A stretch of 64,000 nt of DNA from Azadirachta indica. Lineage: Eukaryota; Streptophyta; Magnoliopsida; Sapindales; Meliaceae. The translations under genes were made by a program, and so were the position numbers. Below, piece after piece: positions 1 to 11,360 of this stretch; position 1 is the stretch's first letter; the number at the start of each line of letters is the position of its first letter. The notes under the pieces are model-generated. The model was not told the origin of the DNA, searched no databases, and saw only the letters and a program-made list of their open reading frames with translations. Location: NCBI GenBank assembly GCA_022749755.1, contig CM040447.1, positions 14,302,087 to 14,366,086 of the forward strand, read 5' to 3'.

Positions 1-31
1 GTTGGTGATAAATTGTCTTGTCTTACTGCAG

Positions 32-169
32 GTGTTCTTAGAGTACGCAGATGTTGATGGCTCTACAAAAGCCCGGACAGGGATGAATGGGAGAAAATTT
101 GGTGGGAATCAAGTTGTTGCGGTGTTTTATCCAGAGAACAAGTTTGCTCAGGGGGATTATGAAGGCTAG
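32..169 (+). CDS. U2AF65A: U2AF65 large subunit, last exon (partial)
   Basis: This is the 3'-terminal coding exon of the U2 snRNP auxiliary factor large subunit, the nuclear protein that binds the polypyrimidine tract and recruits U2 snRNP to the branch point. The 45 codons read VFLEYADVDGS... and end in FAQGDYEG followed by TAG. This is the end of the UHM (atypical RRM) domain and the characteristic plant U2AF65 C-terminus. The exon opens after a pyrimidine-rich tract ending ACTGCAG at 31, and the frame is open up to the stop. The rest of the gene lies to the left of the window. I recall the Arabidopsis orthologue At4g36690 lying next to the PPR gene At4g36680, which matches the next gene here. 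Identification is firm; the choice of paralogue (A or B) is inferred from the neighbour. Confidence 0.9.
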   Translation: MFLEYADVDGSTKARTGMNGRKFGGNQVVAVFYPENKFAQGDYEG

Positions 170-1481
170 TAGTTGTTTTCTAGCATTTTTCGGGAGGAAT
201 TCACTGCTCTATGTTAGATCTTAGCACCAGATGGTACGTGTATGTCCGTGATGAGAGCTTGTGATGATGTGTTATTTTCAGATTTTAATTACTTAAATAG
301 TCGGAAGGCTTAATGAATATGATTTATGTGTTATCAAATATTGAACCATTGGTGGATGGATTGATGGGTGTCTCTTGCTGTGCAAGTACGATTTTGTAAC
401 ATTTGTTATTAAGATTTCTCCAGTAGCTTCAATTTTAAATTAAATAAGCACAGAAAGCATCTAGTGTGCCGTGCCTTTTGTAAGTTTCAATCTTGGTGCA
501 GGTGGCAAACTGGCAATAAAGGAAAGAATAGAAAAGCTGTAAAATCTGTCTTGTCTATGCCGGACATCTGTAATGCTAAATAGAGTTGTATCATTGGTTT
601 GATGGAGATAAGTTTTGCGTGGCAAGGGGAAATGAATGCATAAAGACGCTTACTTGTTGATGTAAGGCGATTATGTGAGAAAATGGAAGTTGTTCATGAG
701 AGAAGTGTTGTTTATGCCGTTCTTGAGAACTTTCTCAATGGTAATGAAATCAATAAACAAATTATACTATTACCGCAATGACTACAAATCTGAAAACTAG
801 GAGGACGTCCTCTCGGTCTTTCTTCTGCTAAAATGTTTTGGCTCTTTTGTGTTCATACAGAAATATCAATGTGTCCGAACATCTGTACCTAGTCGGCTCG
901 AAATTGTTCGGAAATTTAAATTAAAATGAATATATATATTTATTTATTTATTTTTCTAGATTTCTACACACTTACTGTGTAAATTTTGCCTTAATATTTT
1001 CTCAAGTGAGTTTTGATAATAATTAATTTTAGTTTGCATATGGATAGAAGAGATATTTTTGGGTTTGTGAAAATGAATTAAAAAAAAATTATTTTTTAAA
1101 TTTTTTATGTAACCTTTAATTAAATTTTTTAAGTTTCAATTGTAATGAAGGAGTTAAAATTATAAAATAATGTGACATTGACATAGTACTGACATATGTA
1201 TAAAAAATTATGTGAATATACAAATATACTATCTTTCATTTTTCCACTCTTGTTGAGAAGATAAATTAATTAAATTCCTTTACCCAGGCCATTATTTTTA
1301 GCGTCCAAAGATTCGTCTTCTACATAAAAATAAAGGAAGACGAAAAGGTTCATCTTCAGATATATATATATATATATTTTTTTAATTTAATAAAATCAAA
1401 AAATAAAATAAACTATACAAATCCTGTAAACCTCACTCGCATCAGGTTCCCCTCCCACCTAAAACCCTAAAACCCTAAAAG
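170..1481. other. Spacer: U2AF65 3' UTR and PPR promoter
   Basis: No coding region is visible. The left part is probably the U2AF65 3' UTR and downstream DNA. The right part is AT-rich, with ATTT repeats near 937-954 and an AT run near 1361-1378, and leads into the PPR promoter. Confidence 0.6.
1459..1481 (+). promoter_or_regulatory. Tandem telo-box (AAACCCTAA) just before the PPR start codon
   Basis: Two overlapping AAACCCTAAA units directly precede the ATG at 1482. Telo-boxes in plant promoters and 5' UTRs are known from genes of the translation apparatus and other housekeeping genes. A regulatory role here is inference. Confidence 0.55.
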
Positions 1482-2648
1482 ATGTCCTCCTTTGTCCGCC
1501 ATGTTCGCCACCTCTGCACGAATACTACAACCACCACAACGCCATCAATCTCCATCTCCAGAGCCAAATCCAAACTCCGATCAGAATACGACCCTGACAA
1601 AGCTCTCGAAATCTACTCTACCGTTTCCAAAAACTACTCTTCTCCAGTCTCCTCCCGTTACGCGCAGGATTTGACCGTTCGTCGCCTAGCCAAATCCAAA
1701 CGTTTTTCCGACATTGAAACCCTAATCGAGTCCCACAAAAAAGACCCAAAAATCACTCAAGAATCATTTTTATGCACTCTGATTCGATCCTACGGTCAAG
1801 CCGGCATGTTTGACCACGCCATGAGAACGTTCGACCAAATGGACGAGCTGGGTACACCCAGGTCGGTAATTTCGTTCAACGCATTGTTATTTGCTTGTAA
1901 TCAGTCCAAACTTTATGATCAAGTCCCTACTTTGTTTAATGAAATTCCTAGAAAGTATAATCTTTCACCGGATAAGATATCGTACGGCCTTTTGGTCAAA
2001 TCTTATTGTGAATCTGGTTTTCCCGATAAGGCTTTAGACTTATTGAATGAAATGGAAGATAAAGGTGTCGAAGTTACTGCAGTTGCTTTCACCACAGTGT
2101 TGAATTCTCTGTATAAGAAAGGGAATTGTGAAGAGGCTGAAGGATTGTGGAGCGAGATGATGAGGAAGGGGTGTGAATTGGATGTTGCAGCATATAATGT
2201 GAGGATTACAAATACATACGGTGGTGATCCAGTGAGATTGAAGGAGTTGATTGATGAGATGGGTAATGTGGGATTGAAACCCGACACTATTACTTACAAT
2301 TTCCTTATGACTTGTTACTGTAAAAATGGGATGATGGACGAAGCTAAGAAGGTGTATGAGGGATTGGAGAGAAATGGGTGTAATCCAAATGCTGCAACTT
2401 TTAGGACTATGATATATTATTTGTGTAGGAGCGGGGATTATGATAAGGGGTATAAGGTATTTAAGGAGAGTGTGAGGATTCACAAGGTTCCAGATTTTAG
2501 TACAATGAAGCTCTTGGTGGAAGGGTTGGTGGAGAAAAAGAAGATGAAGGAGGCCAAAGGATTGATTCGTACTATTAAAAAGAAGTTCCCTCCCAATCTT
2601 TTGAAAGCGTGGAAGAAAGTTGAGGAAGATCTTGGGTTCTGCCCCTAA
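1482..2648 (+). CDS. P-class PPR protein, mitochondrial type
   Basis: Intronless gene for a 388-residue pentatricopeptide repeat protein of the P class. PPR arrays bind single-stranded RNA in organelles. The N-terminus (MSSFVRHVRHLC followed by a Thr/Ser-rich stretch) is basic and hydroxylated with no acidic residue for the first 34 residues, as expected of a mitochondrial presequence. About seven degenerate 35-residue repeats run from residue 94 to about 345, for example around SYGLLVKSYCESG and TYNFLMTCYCKNG. No E or DYW editing domain follows; the protein ends with a basic helix and GFCP. It resembles the short Arabidopsis proteins At4g36680 and At2g18520; some relatives are reported as mitoribosome-associated PPR proteins. 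The start at 1482 is the first ATG after the telo-box. Family assignment is sure; RNA target and mitoribosome link are inference. Confidence 0.92.
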   Translation: MSSFVRHVRHLCTNTTTTTTPSISISRAKSKLRSEYDPDKALEIYSTVSKNYSSPVSSRYAQDLTVRRLAKSKRFSDIETLIESHKKDPKITQESFLCTLIRSYGQAGMFDHAMRTFDQMDELGTPRSVISFNALLFACNQSKLYDQVPTLFNEIPRKYNLSPDKISYGLLVKSYCESGFPDKALDLLNEMEDKGVEVTAVAFTTVLNSLYKKGNCEEAEGLWSEMMRKGCELDVAAYNVRITNTYGGDPVRLKELIDEMGNVGLKPDTITYNFLMTCYCKNGMMDEAKKVYEGLERNGCNPNAATFRTMIYYLCRSGDYDKGYKVFKESVRIHKVPDFSTMKLLVEGLVEKKKMKEAKGLIRTIKKKFPPNLLKAWKKVEEDLGFCP

Positions 2649-3479
2649 TGCTGGTCCTGGTGATGATAGTCAAAAGGCTACAGGTTAAGGATTGATGGAA
2701 CATTTGTTATTGTGAAATTCAGATAAACTGAATGTGTTCACTACGTGATTGTTAGGAATTTAAATTTGAATGAATTGTATTAAACATGTTGTTAAATTTG
2801 CAAATCAATTGTGGAAGCTAATATTAGACTCGACAAAACCTGTAATTTGAACTTCATAATGGGAATAGGAGCTCAATAACATCTCTTGGTAACGAAAGAA
2901 ATGAGCCTTGATAATATTTTAAGTGTTTGTGGCAGTTTTGTGACCCATCTCTTGCCATTTTATTAGTTTCCATGTCTGCCTTTTCTCCTTTGTTATTAAT
3001 TTTGGTTATAAAGCTCGCCATCTCTGGACATGTTTTGGCATCAATTATGAAACACGTTGGCCAGACAATTGCGTGCGTGTAGTTTGACTAGAGAACATAT
3101 TGTTAGCGTTTAGTTTTTGCGTAAAGTAAATTTGCTGAGGTCTCTCATATTTTGCAAACGTTTTAGAAGATTTCTGCTAAGCAAGCTGAGGCCTGCATGC
3201 AAAAAGAACACGAGCTACTAAGCAACTAATGGTTTTCAGAACACGTCATCTGTCAGACTGCATCTGCCAACTCGTCTAAAAATGTCGAGAAGAATCGGTT
3301 ATGACCAACTCTCAATTTTAGCTTTTCATCATGCCAGGCGTTTATACTTCCTGTTATTAACCACCTTCATTTTAAGTAAATTTGTTGATGTAATTACACA
3401 ACCGTTTTGTTTCCTACGAATAAGGATAGCCTAACTTCCCAAATGGAATTGTATTACTACTAATGATACGGTCCTTTTG
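2649..3479. other. Spacer 3' of the PPR gene
   Basis: No coding region is supported. Ordinary AT-rich downstream DNA, including the PPR 3' UTR. Confidence 0.5.
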
Positions 3480-3540
3480 CACTGCTAGAAAAAATTCCTG
3501 CCGTCGATAACGGAAAAAATTATAAACCATTAGATAAAAT
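3480..3540 (+). mobile_element. CACTA-like transposon terminus (one end only)
   Basis: The sequence starts CACTGCTAGAAAAA at 3480, very close to the CACTACTAGAAAAA-type ends of plant En/Spm (CACTA) elements. A GC-richer subterminal motif CCGTCGATAACGG follows. I found no matching inverted end (TTTTTCTAGCAGTG) to the right before 6640 and no transposase reading frame, so this is at best a truncated or very degenerate element. Confidence 0.4.
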
Positions 3541-3704
3541 CGATGGTCTCACATTTTTTTAATTTTAAAATATTAATTTAATTTTTAAAATAATTTTTTT
3601 TAATTTTATCGGTTGTTCAAGTTTCAACAATTTTATTTTAACTTTTTACGAGACTCAATAACTTTTAATAGTTTTTTTTTAATTTTAAGTAAAATGCAAA
3701 CTTT

Positions 3705-5035
3705 AATTAAAAATAAAATACTTATAAAAATTAAAAATAAAAAAAAGCTTACATAAAAAAAGTAAAAAGAAACATTGATTTCATAAATTCAACATAAAAA
3801 AAATGTAAATGCACTAACATAAATATAAGTTATATCAAATTATCCAATGACAACGTTACATTTGTAAACAAATTTAAAGAATTGTAATTATAACATAAAA
3901 GTTATAAATACAAATAAAATTTTTAATCTTCATATAAAATATGAAATTATAACGTAAAACTTATATGTAAAATATAATATTTGTAAAAGTTTAAAATAAA
4001 AAATAAAAAATAATAATAAGTTAATATAAAAAAGTAAAAATGAACATCAATTTCATAAATTCAATATAAAAAATATATATGCACTGAGATAAATATAAAT
4101 TAACATCAAATTATCGAATGACAACAGCACAGGCATAAACAAACCAAAAGAATTAAAATTGTGATGTAAAAGTTATAAATCTATATGAAATTTGTAATCT
4201 TCACATAAAATATGAAGTTATAACATGTAATTTATATGCAAAATAAAATACTTGTAAAAATTAAAAATAAAATGTAAGACAACATGAAAGAGTAAAAATG
4301 AACGTTAATTGCTTAAATTCGATATAGAAAATGTAAATACACTGAGATAAAATGTAAATTAATATAAAATTGTCAAATGAGAACAGTATAATTGTAAACA
4401 AAACAAAAGAAATGTAATTATAACATAAAAGTTATAAACCTACATAGAATTTGTAATATTCACATAAAAATATTAAATTAAACTTATAACGTGTGTGTAA
4501 AATAAAATATTTGTAAAAATTAGAAATAAAATAAAGGCCAATATAAAAGAATAAAAATGAACATCAATTTCAAAAATTCAATATAAAAATTATAAATGCA
4601 CTGAAATAAATGTAAATTATAACAAATTATCAAATGATAACAATATAATTGTAAACAAAATAAAAAAAAATATATTATAACTTAAACCTTATAAATGCAC
4701 ATAAAAGATAAAAATTTAATGTAAAACATATATATAAAACAAAAAATACTGGTAAAAGTTAAAAATAAAAAATAAAAAAAAGAAGCCAACGCAAAAGAAT
4801 AAAAATAAGCATCAATTTAATAAAAACAGTAGAAAAAATGTAATTATGATGAAATAAATGAAAATGAACACAAATTAATAAACAACAATATTATAGTTGC
4901 ATATCGAACAAAATAGATATAAATGTAATGTAAAGATTATAAATCAACATTATACTTGTAATCCTAATATAGAAAATTAAATTATAATGAAAATTTTGTA
5001 GAAAAAACACAAACCTGTAAAATTATAAAAATGAT
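3705..5035. repeat. AT-rich tandem array, five diverged units of about 250-270 bp
   Basis: Five consecutive units begin at about 3771, 4043, 4301, 4560 and 4808, each with a variant of AACATCAATTTCATAAATTC. Inside each unit the same landmarks recur in order: TGCACTGAGATAAAT, CAAATTATCGAATGACAAC, TAATTATAACATAAAAGTTATAAA, then CTTGTAAAAATTAAAAATAAA and a closing AGTAAAAATG. A partial unit precedes the first (from about 3705). Spacings are 272, 258, 259 and about 249 bp. Copies have many substitutions and small indels, so the array is old. No frame is open. It sits just inside the CACTA-like terminus and may be its internal repeat region. Confidence 0.8.
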
Positions 5036-6642
5036 TAAAAATTTTACATAGTTTATCATTATCATCATCGTATAAATAAGTTATATGGGACATATAAATA
5101 TATGTTTTTTCTAAGCATATAGGTATTCTTTACCATAGAGACAAAAGTTGATTATTGATGTTTTGAATTTATTTCATTTATTTAATCATTTTTTTATGTG
5201 TGTTCTAATAAAATTTTTCTCGTTCTTTTTTTTTTTCTCAATTGCATGAGATTAGATAAAGTATCACTTTACAAATGGTAAATATTAGTAATTTATTAAT
5301 AGCTTCCTTATTATGCCAAATTAAATTTGCATTACATTTGATTAAGATTTCTTAAATTTTGTGGTCATTACAAATAATATTGATTTTATAAAATTAAATT
5401 AATTTATATTTTACTTTTTTTAATAATCTTTTTTAAAATTGCTTGTTCATATTTGTACAAATAGATGTATACTTTTTTCACTAATAAATTATCAGTTTTA
5501 AAATACTCCCATTTCTTTATCTATTAATGCGATATTAGTTATAGGTTTATTTCACTATACTATTTATTCTTAACATAACAATAACGTTTACATCTCTAAA
5601 ATAACATAAATTGTTCATTAATTCTTATAAATAGAAACAATATAAATAATGGATGAGATGTGTCATACTTTCTAATATTAATTTTTGAGTTTTAAGAATT
5701 TATTTTGTTATTAATAAGTTTTTGGAAAATTAATGGAAAAATGTATAGTTTAATATTTAAATTAATGATTTTTAAAATGATTATTAATAATATGCAAAAC
5801 ACATTCTTTATCATTAAAATTTTTATTATAATATATGAATTTATATTTTAAATATATTTTTCAAAAAATAAATTATGTCAAAATAACTTTAATATATTAA
5901 AAAATAATAAAATGTAAGGAAAATAATCTTTAACCTGAATAATAAGATTTAACATATTACCTGTTGAGTAGGTTAATTAACATTACATAAAATGAATGGC
6001 TCGGATTTTAATTTCAAATCTGAAGATGAATATAAATTAGTTTTTGATATTGGGATTCTTTATCCCAATATCATACAATTTTTCCTAATTAATAATAATA
6101 TTGGTTTTGAAATTAGTCTCGCCTCTTATAATCCAATACAATGTGACAAATTAATTGCAGTTAAAATATATTTTTTTTATTATCTAAAATTAGATTGGAA
6201 TACCGTCTAATTCATATTGGAGTTGCCGTTTTTATCCTGCTTTCGCATTTATAATATTATCCTTGATTATATTTATAATTAAACAAGAGAAATGCCCCTG
6301 TAATTGTAATATTTACGTTTTCTGGACTTGGTTTGTAGACAATCGATACGTAACGATCAAGATGATCCAACCCAACTCATGCATCCATTAAACATTATTT
6401 TCGTATTTATCGTAGAATACAATACAAATCACGGTAAAATTTCTAAAGAAGCCCGGCACTGAATCAAGTAAAGCCGATGACCCATCCTCAACACCCCCGG
6501 CCCGGACCGGACTGGCCCAATTATATGAATTAAAATTTAAAACCCAATCTCCGTCTGAATCTCAATCTTTATTGTTCCAATCCAAATAGAAGGAACGAGA
6601 GCGAGGAAGGTAGAGGAAGAATAACAGGGTTTTAGCCAAGCC
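5036..6642. other. AT-rich spacer and SF3B4 promoter/5' UTR
   Basis: Very AT-rich up to about 6230, with no supported gene. A short open frame at 5992-6210 has no recognisable features. From about 6430 base composition rises (CCCCCGGCCCGGACCGGAC near 6496), which is probably the SF3B4 promoter and 5' UTR, with a purine-rich leader before the ATG at 6643. Confidence 0.5.
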
Positions 6643-7673
6643 ATGACTACACGAATTGCTCCCGGGGTTGGAGCCAATTTGCTCGGCCAACACTCAGCCG
6701 AGAGAAATCAAGACGCCACTGCTTACGTCGGTAATCTCGATCCACAGGTACCTTGTTTTTTCTATCTACGCTCTTTTAACCTTTTTTTTTTTAATTACTT
6801 GTTAATGTTGCTCATAAGTTGTTCTTGATTCACCTATTTTCTCAGTATCGATTTTTAATCCTGTTTAGAATTTTTTTAAAATATTAATAATGAAATATGC
6901 AAGACTTTTGAGCCACAACTTGTATTATTGACTTAAATTTGTTGAACTCGTAGGCGGTGAAAACTCAGGCTTTTTATGTCCTTTTATGCTTTCAGGTAAC
7001 AGAGGAGCTTCTATGGGAGTTGTTTGTTCAAGCAGGTCCAGTTGGTATGTTGCAGTGTTCCTTTATCCTAAAATGCTCCCTCTTCTTTTAATTGGTTAAA
7101 AAATTAATTGGCTTATGAAAGTATTTGGCTTGTGCTTTTCATCCATAACTTTTACCTGTTTATTTTGTTAATTGCTTTGATTTTCTTGCATTTCTGAGTC
7201 ACTTGCTCTGAAGTTGAAGGAATTTTGCTGCTTGATAACACAAGTTCAGCTTTTGATGTTAGGGAATCATACATGAATCAAGTAGGTTTTAAAAGTTCAA
7301 TTGTTGAGTTCTGCGTTAATGCAATCATGTTTAAATACTGAAAACAAGATTAGTTTTTGAATAAAAAATGCACAAATGCACTTTAGAGAAGAACATGAAT
7401 TGGAAAACCTGTTATTGCATTGGCATAGATTCTGTTTTGTAAAACAGTTATGAAGCCTCTAGTGTGATCTTTCTCTGGAGATTTTATGGTGTTATATTAA
7501 CCTCTCTCTCTGTTTCAGTTAATGTGTATGTTCCAAAAGATAGAGTGACAAATCTTCATCAAGGATATGGATTCGTAGAGTTCCGAAGTGAGGAAGATGC
7601 TGACTATGTAAGTGGTGCTCTTGGCCTGAAGCCTAACTTCCTTTAATCATTTCATTGCTTGTTTGGAAGAACA

Positions 7674-7724
<51 letters not shown>

Positions 7725-10700
7725 TGTCAGTGTTGTTATTATTATTATTTTGTGTATCAAATGTGCAGGCAATAAAGGTATTGAATATGATAAAGCTTTA
7801 TGGGAAGCCAATACGTGTGAATAAGGTATGGAGCTCTCTTTTCCCGTCCATGACTTGCTATATATCTTGTGCTGTGAGTTGCATAGAAAATTATGATGTT
7901 TGTAGGATCTAAAATTGTTCTTCAGCCTTCTCTTCTAGTTCATGTGTGATGTTAGTGGATTATCAGTGGTCTTTAATCTTCATGTACATTGGTTCAGGCA
8001 TCCCAAGACAAAAAGAGCTTAGACGTGGGGGCAAACCTTTTTATTGGAAACCTTGATCCGGTAAGTTGCTTTTCGTTTCTTTATTAAAAGCATAAGCATT
8101 TTGCAAAACATTATATGACCCTTTTTAACTTTCACTCTGCTGGATACTTTTTTCAGGATGTGGATGAGAAACTACTATATGATACATTCAGTGCTTTTGG
8201 AGTCATTGTTACAAATCCCAAGGTAATTCCATTGTTACCTTCTTTTGTTTTATTTCTTTATGTCGGGAAAAACATCTGTCTTCTTCATTTTTTGATATGT
8301 AATTTTACAAGTCATCTTTATGGACATTTAAAATAGTTGGCTATAAATTTTCAAACCACTTTCTCACACATTTGAGATTCAAAAGAACTCTACAGGTTAA
8401 TGTGCTGAATTAATTATGATAAAGCACAAAGGATTTGTTTATGAAATTATACTTGGAAGTTTTCTATTTCTAAAATGCCATCTGGGCAGTTATTATAACC
8501 ACCCAAATGAAAGTTCTTGCTTCAGTCGTACCCCAGACTAAGGGATGCAATATTATCATTATATTCCCACCTAAGTTTTGAGCCATATTTTACTCCTTGA
8601 TATCATAGATGCCTTACTTTTGTTACTCTTTGAAGGGAACAGAACATGCAACACCAACTTACTGGACAGAAGATGAACAACGATTGCTAATTATTGTTAA
8701 CGTAGATGTTATCCTACCTTCAGTGTCCAATCAATTAAATTTATTATATCTATGGATGCCACTCATGTGATAATACTTAATACTGACTTGGGTAGAGCTG
8801 AATCGGAAAGAGAAATGTATTCGATTTTTGTAGCTAATCTCAATAGTTGGAATTACTGGGTCTTGTTAGATTAGGTTCGGTAATGGATTCTGAACCCTTT
8901 TTCTGATTCATAATTGAAGTTTTCTGGACATTCTAGTTTCAGAATGTGATTTTGGATAAAGTGTGGTTTTAGGGTATGTGATTTTTGTAGCTAATCTCGA
9001 TAGTCGTAATTATTATGTTCAGTAATGGATTCTGAACCTTTTTTATGGTTCATAGTTGAAGGTTTCTGCACATTCTAGTTTCAGAATGTGACTTAAGTGT
9101 GGTTTTAGGGTGCAAGCATTGGGACATTGTTCAAATTTGTTTTCACAGTATGTTGCAAACAGATTGTGGCTCTGGAGTGGATGTTTCCTGGACAACAGTA
9201 GGATGAATTTTTAGATTTCCCAAATTTGAACTTCCAGCCACAAATTTTGATGGTATTAGGATTTGGGAAATTTTGGGCCTCGACAATGACTGTCTTTTAC
9301 AAATTTTAATTTTGAGCTCCTTGGCTTGTTCATTGATGATATAATCTATTGAATGTTTATTACTTAGTAGTGGGTTCCCATCCCACCCTGTTTATCTTAT
9401 GAGTGGCTTAAACTACGAAAAGAGTAAAATCTAATTTTCTTATTTTGTGTCCTTGCAAACCTTTGCTTCAGTGATGCTTTTTAAATGTTTGGCATTTCTC
9501 TTTTTCAGATAATGCGAGATCCTGATACAGGAAATTCCCGTGGTTTTGGTTTCATTAGCTATGACTCTTTTGAGGCATCTGATGCAGCTATTGAGGTATG
9601 CCCTTGGATATGCTGATGTATGCTGCTGTATTATGTATTGTTTGAGAAGTATCCAATATTCAATTATTAAGGATCTAGATGAAATTTTGGTTTTGGGTCT
9701 CCATGGTATTTTTTAATCTAAGTTAAGGTTTGTCTAAGCTGGGTGGCTAGTCCACTTAGGATATTACAGTAGTATTACTGTACTACTATGACTATTTTAC
9801 TATGTTTTATCTTATTTGCAGTTCGTTCCTTTGAGAAATGATAGTTTTACATTCAGTATAATTTCTGTATTACTCTGAAATAGTTTCAGATGCTGTCAAT
9901 TGTCAAGACACCAAGTGAGCAACATAACTTGGTTTTAGGTATCTTCTTCAGTTTTAAAATTGAGTAATTTAATTTCTTCTTTTGTTACAGTCAATGAATG
10001 GCCAATACCTTTGTAATCGTCAAATTACTGTCTCATATGCCTATAAGAAAGACACAAAAGGAGAGCGCCATGGTACCCCAGCAGGTGACGCTTCACACTC
10101 ACTGTTACTATTGTTATAGTTTTATTTTCATGTGTGTTATTACCACTAAGGCTTTGTTTGGTTTTGAGGTGCTGTAGCTTGAAGTTACAACTGTTCTGAG
10201 TGAAATTTATTTTGATGTCAAATATATAGATACCCTTGGTCTTACTAGGACCTTGATGGTATGTTAATTCAAAAATCATCTTACATAGATGTGCAGGGGT
10301 GTTGTGTTGCACAAGTGCTTGCAGAAGCTTTTTGACACGTTTATTCCATGGATAACAAAATGAATTTTGCTACCCATTTTGATGCAGAGAGAATTTTGGC
10401 GGCAAACAATCCAAGTTCTCAGAAGAGTAGGCCCCATACTTTATTTGCCAGTGGGCCTCCAACGCTACAGAATAATCCTCAGGCCAATGGTACAGTGGGT
10501 GGACCAGTGCCTCCACGTCAATTTGCAAACAGTGTAGCTCCAGGCCCAATTCCGGCGGTTCGCCCCCCTCCACCACCATCACAACCACCACAAGGTGCAG
10601 CCTTCCAGCCCATTCAAGTACCCGGACAATCACCTTGGCAGGGTCAGCCGCAGCAATTAGGTCAAGCAGTTCCCCCCCGGCAGTCATGCATCCACCACCT

Positions 10701-10934
10701 ATGCAGTACAGGCCACCGCCAAATATGCCAGCACCACCACCACCACCTCCTCCACAGGTGACTTCCCTTCTTCCAAGGCCGCCTCCACAACCAATGGGCA
10801 TGGGTGCCCAACCACCACCTGTTTGGAGACAGCCACCTCCACCTCCGCAGCAACTGATGGGAAGACCCCCCCAAATGCATCAAATGCCAATGCATCAAAT
10901 GTCGATGCCGCCACCTCCACCTCCATCGAGTTGA
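6643..10934 (+). CDS. SF3B4: Splicing factor 3B subunit 4 (SF3B4/SAP49), nine exons, one frameshift
   Basis: Subunit of the U2 snRNP SF3b complex, which contacts pre-mRNA near the branch point; nuclear. Exons: 6643-6747, 6996-7044, 7519-7607, 7769-7825, 7998-8060, 8157-8222, 9509-9595, 9991-10084 and 10388-10934, all with GT-AG borders and matching phase. RRM1 covers roughly residues 25-103 (AYVGNLDP as RNP2, GYGFVEF as RNP1). RRM2 covers about 113-190 ([16 protein letters not shown]). The linker [15 protein letters not shown] is typical of the family. The last exon encodes the Pro/Met-rich tail. In that exon the frame is lost at a run of seven C (10672-10678): the upstream frame stops after a histidine-rich stretch at 10761, while the family-like tail continues in another frame to TGA at 10934. 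Counting one missing base, the protein would be about 385 residues. Arabidopsis orthologue as I recall: At2g18510 (EMB2444). Confidence 0.93.
7676..7723 (+). repeat. (CA)n-(TA)n microsatellite in SF3B4 intron 3
   Basis: About 19 uninterrupted CA units (7676-7713) followed by a short TA run, lying within the 161-bp intron 3 (7608-7768), about 45 bp from the 3' splice site. Confidence 0.95.
8823..9112 (+). repeat. Tandem duplication of about 157 bp in SF3B4 intron 6
   Basis: GATTTTTGTAGCTAATCTC occurs at 8823 and again at 8980. Both copies continue through TAATGGATTCTGAACC, ACATTCTAGTTTCAGAATGTGA and AGTGTGGTTTTAGGGT. The second copy is about 20 bp shorter because of small deletions. It lies inside the 1.29-kb intron 6. 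Confidence 0.85.
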
Positions 10935-11329
10935 GAGTCATTTTAAAAGTTTTCTGTAACTCCTTATGTTGTGAGTGATTTTTTGATTTCTTTCTGTAGA
11001 ACTTTTTGCTTAGTTTTGAAGAATACAAGTGGTTGTACGCAGTAATTCAGAGATCTTTATAATCATTGCTCACATTCAAATTACAAGTGATGAGGCTTAT
11101 TTCCCAGAGACTTACGTACTCTTATCTTAATAGCAGCCCAAATTGTCTTTATGCCATGGTTATGTCTGTGGACATTCACATCAGATTCGATTAATTTGTC
11201 AGACTCCAATGATGGAAGCCCACATTTGTGAAATTTCCTATTGAGGAACCACCCGTATCAAAGTTTACGCGGAACAATCTTATGGCCCATTATCTCAACA
11301 GCTAATAGTGGATTCTTACCACTTACGGA

Positions 11330-11360
<31 letters not shown>

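Noticed and set aside
5992..6210. Open frame of 72 codons left of SF3B4
   Set aside because: AT-rich, no recognisable motif, no splice or promoter context, and typical chance length in such DNA.
3480..6640. Complete CACTA element
   Set aside because: Only the left terminus is visible; no inverted right end and no transposase coding were found.
10370..11028. Several overlapping minus-strand Gly/Trp-rich frames
   Set aside because: They mirror the Pro-rich last exon of SF3B4 on the other strand.
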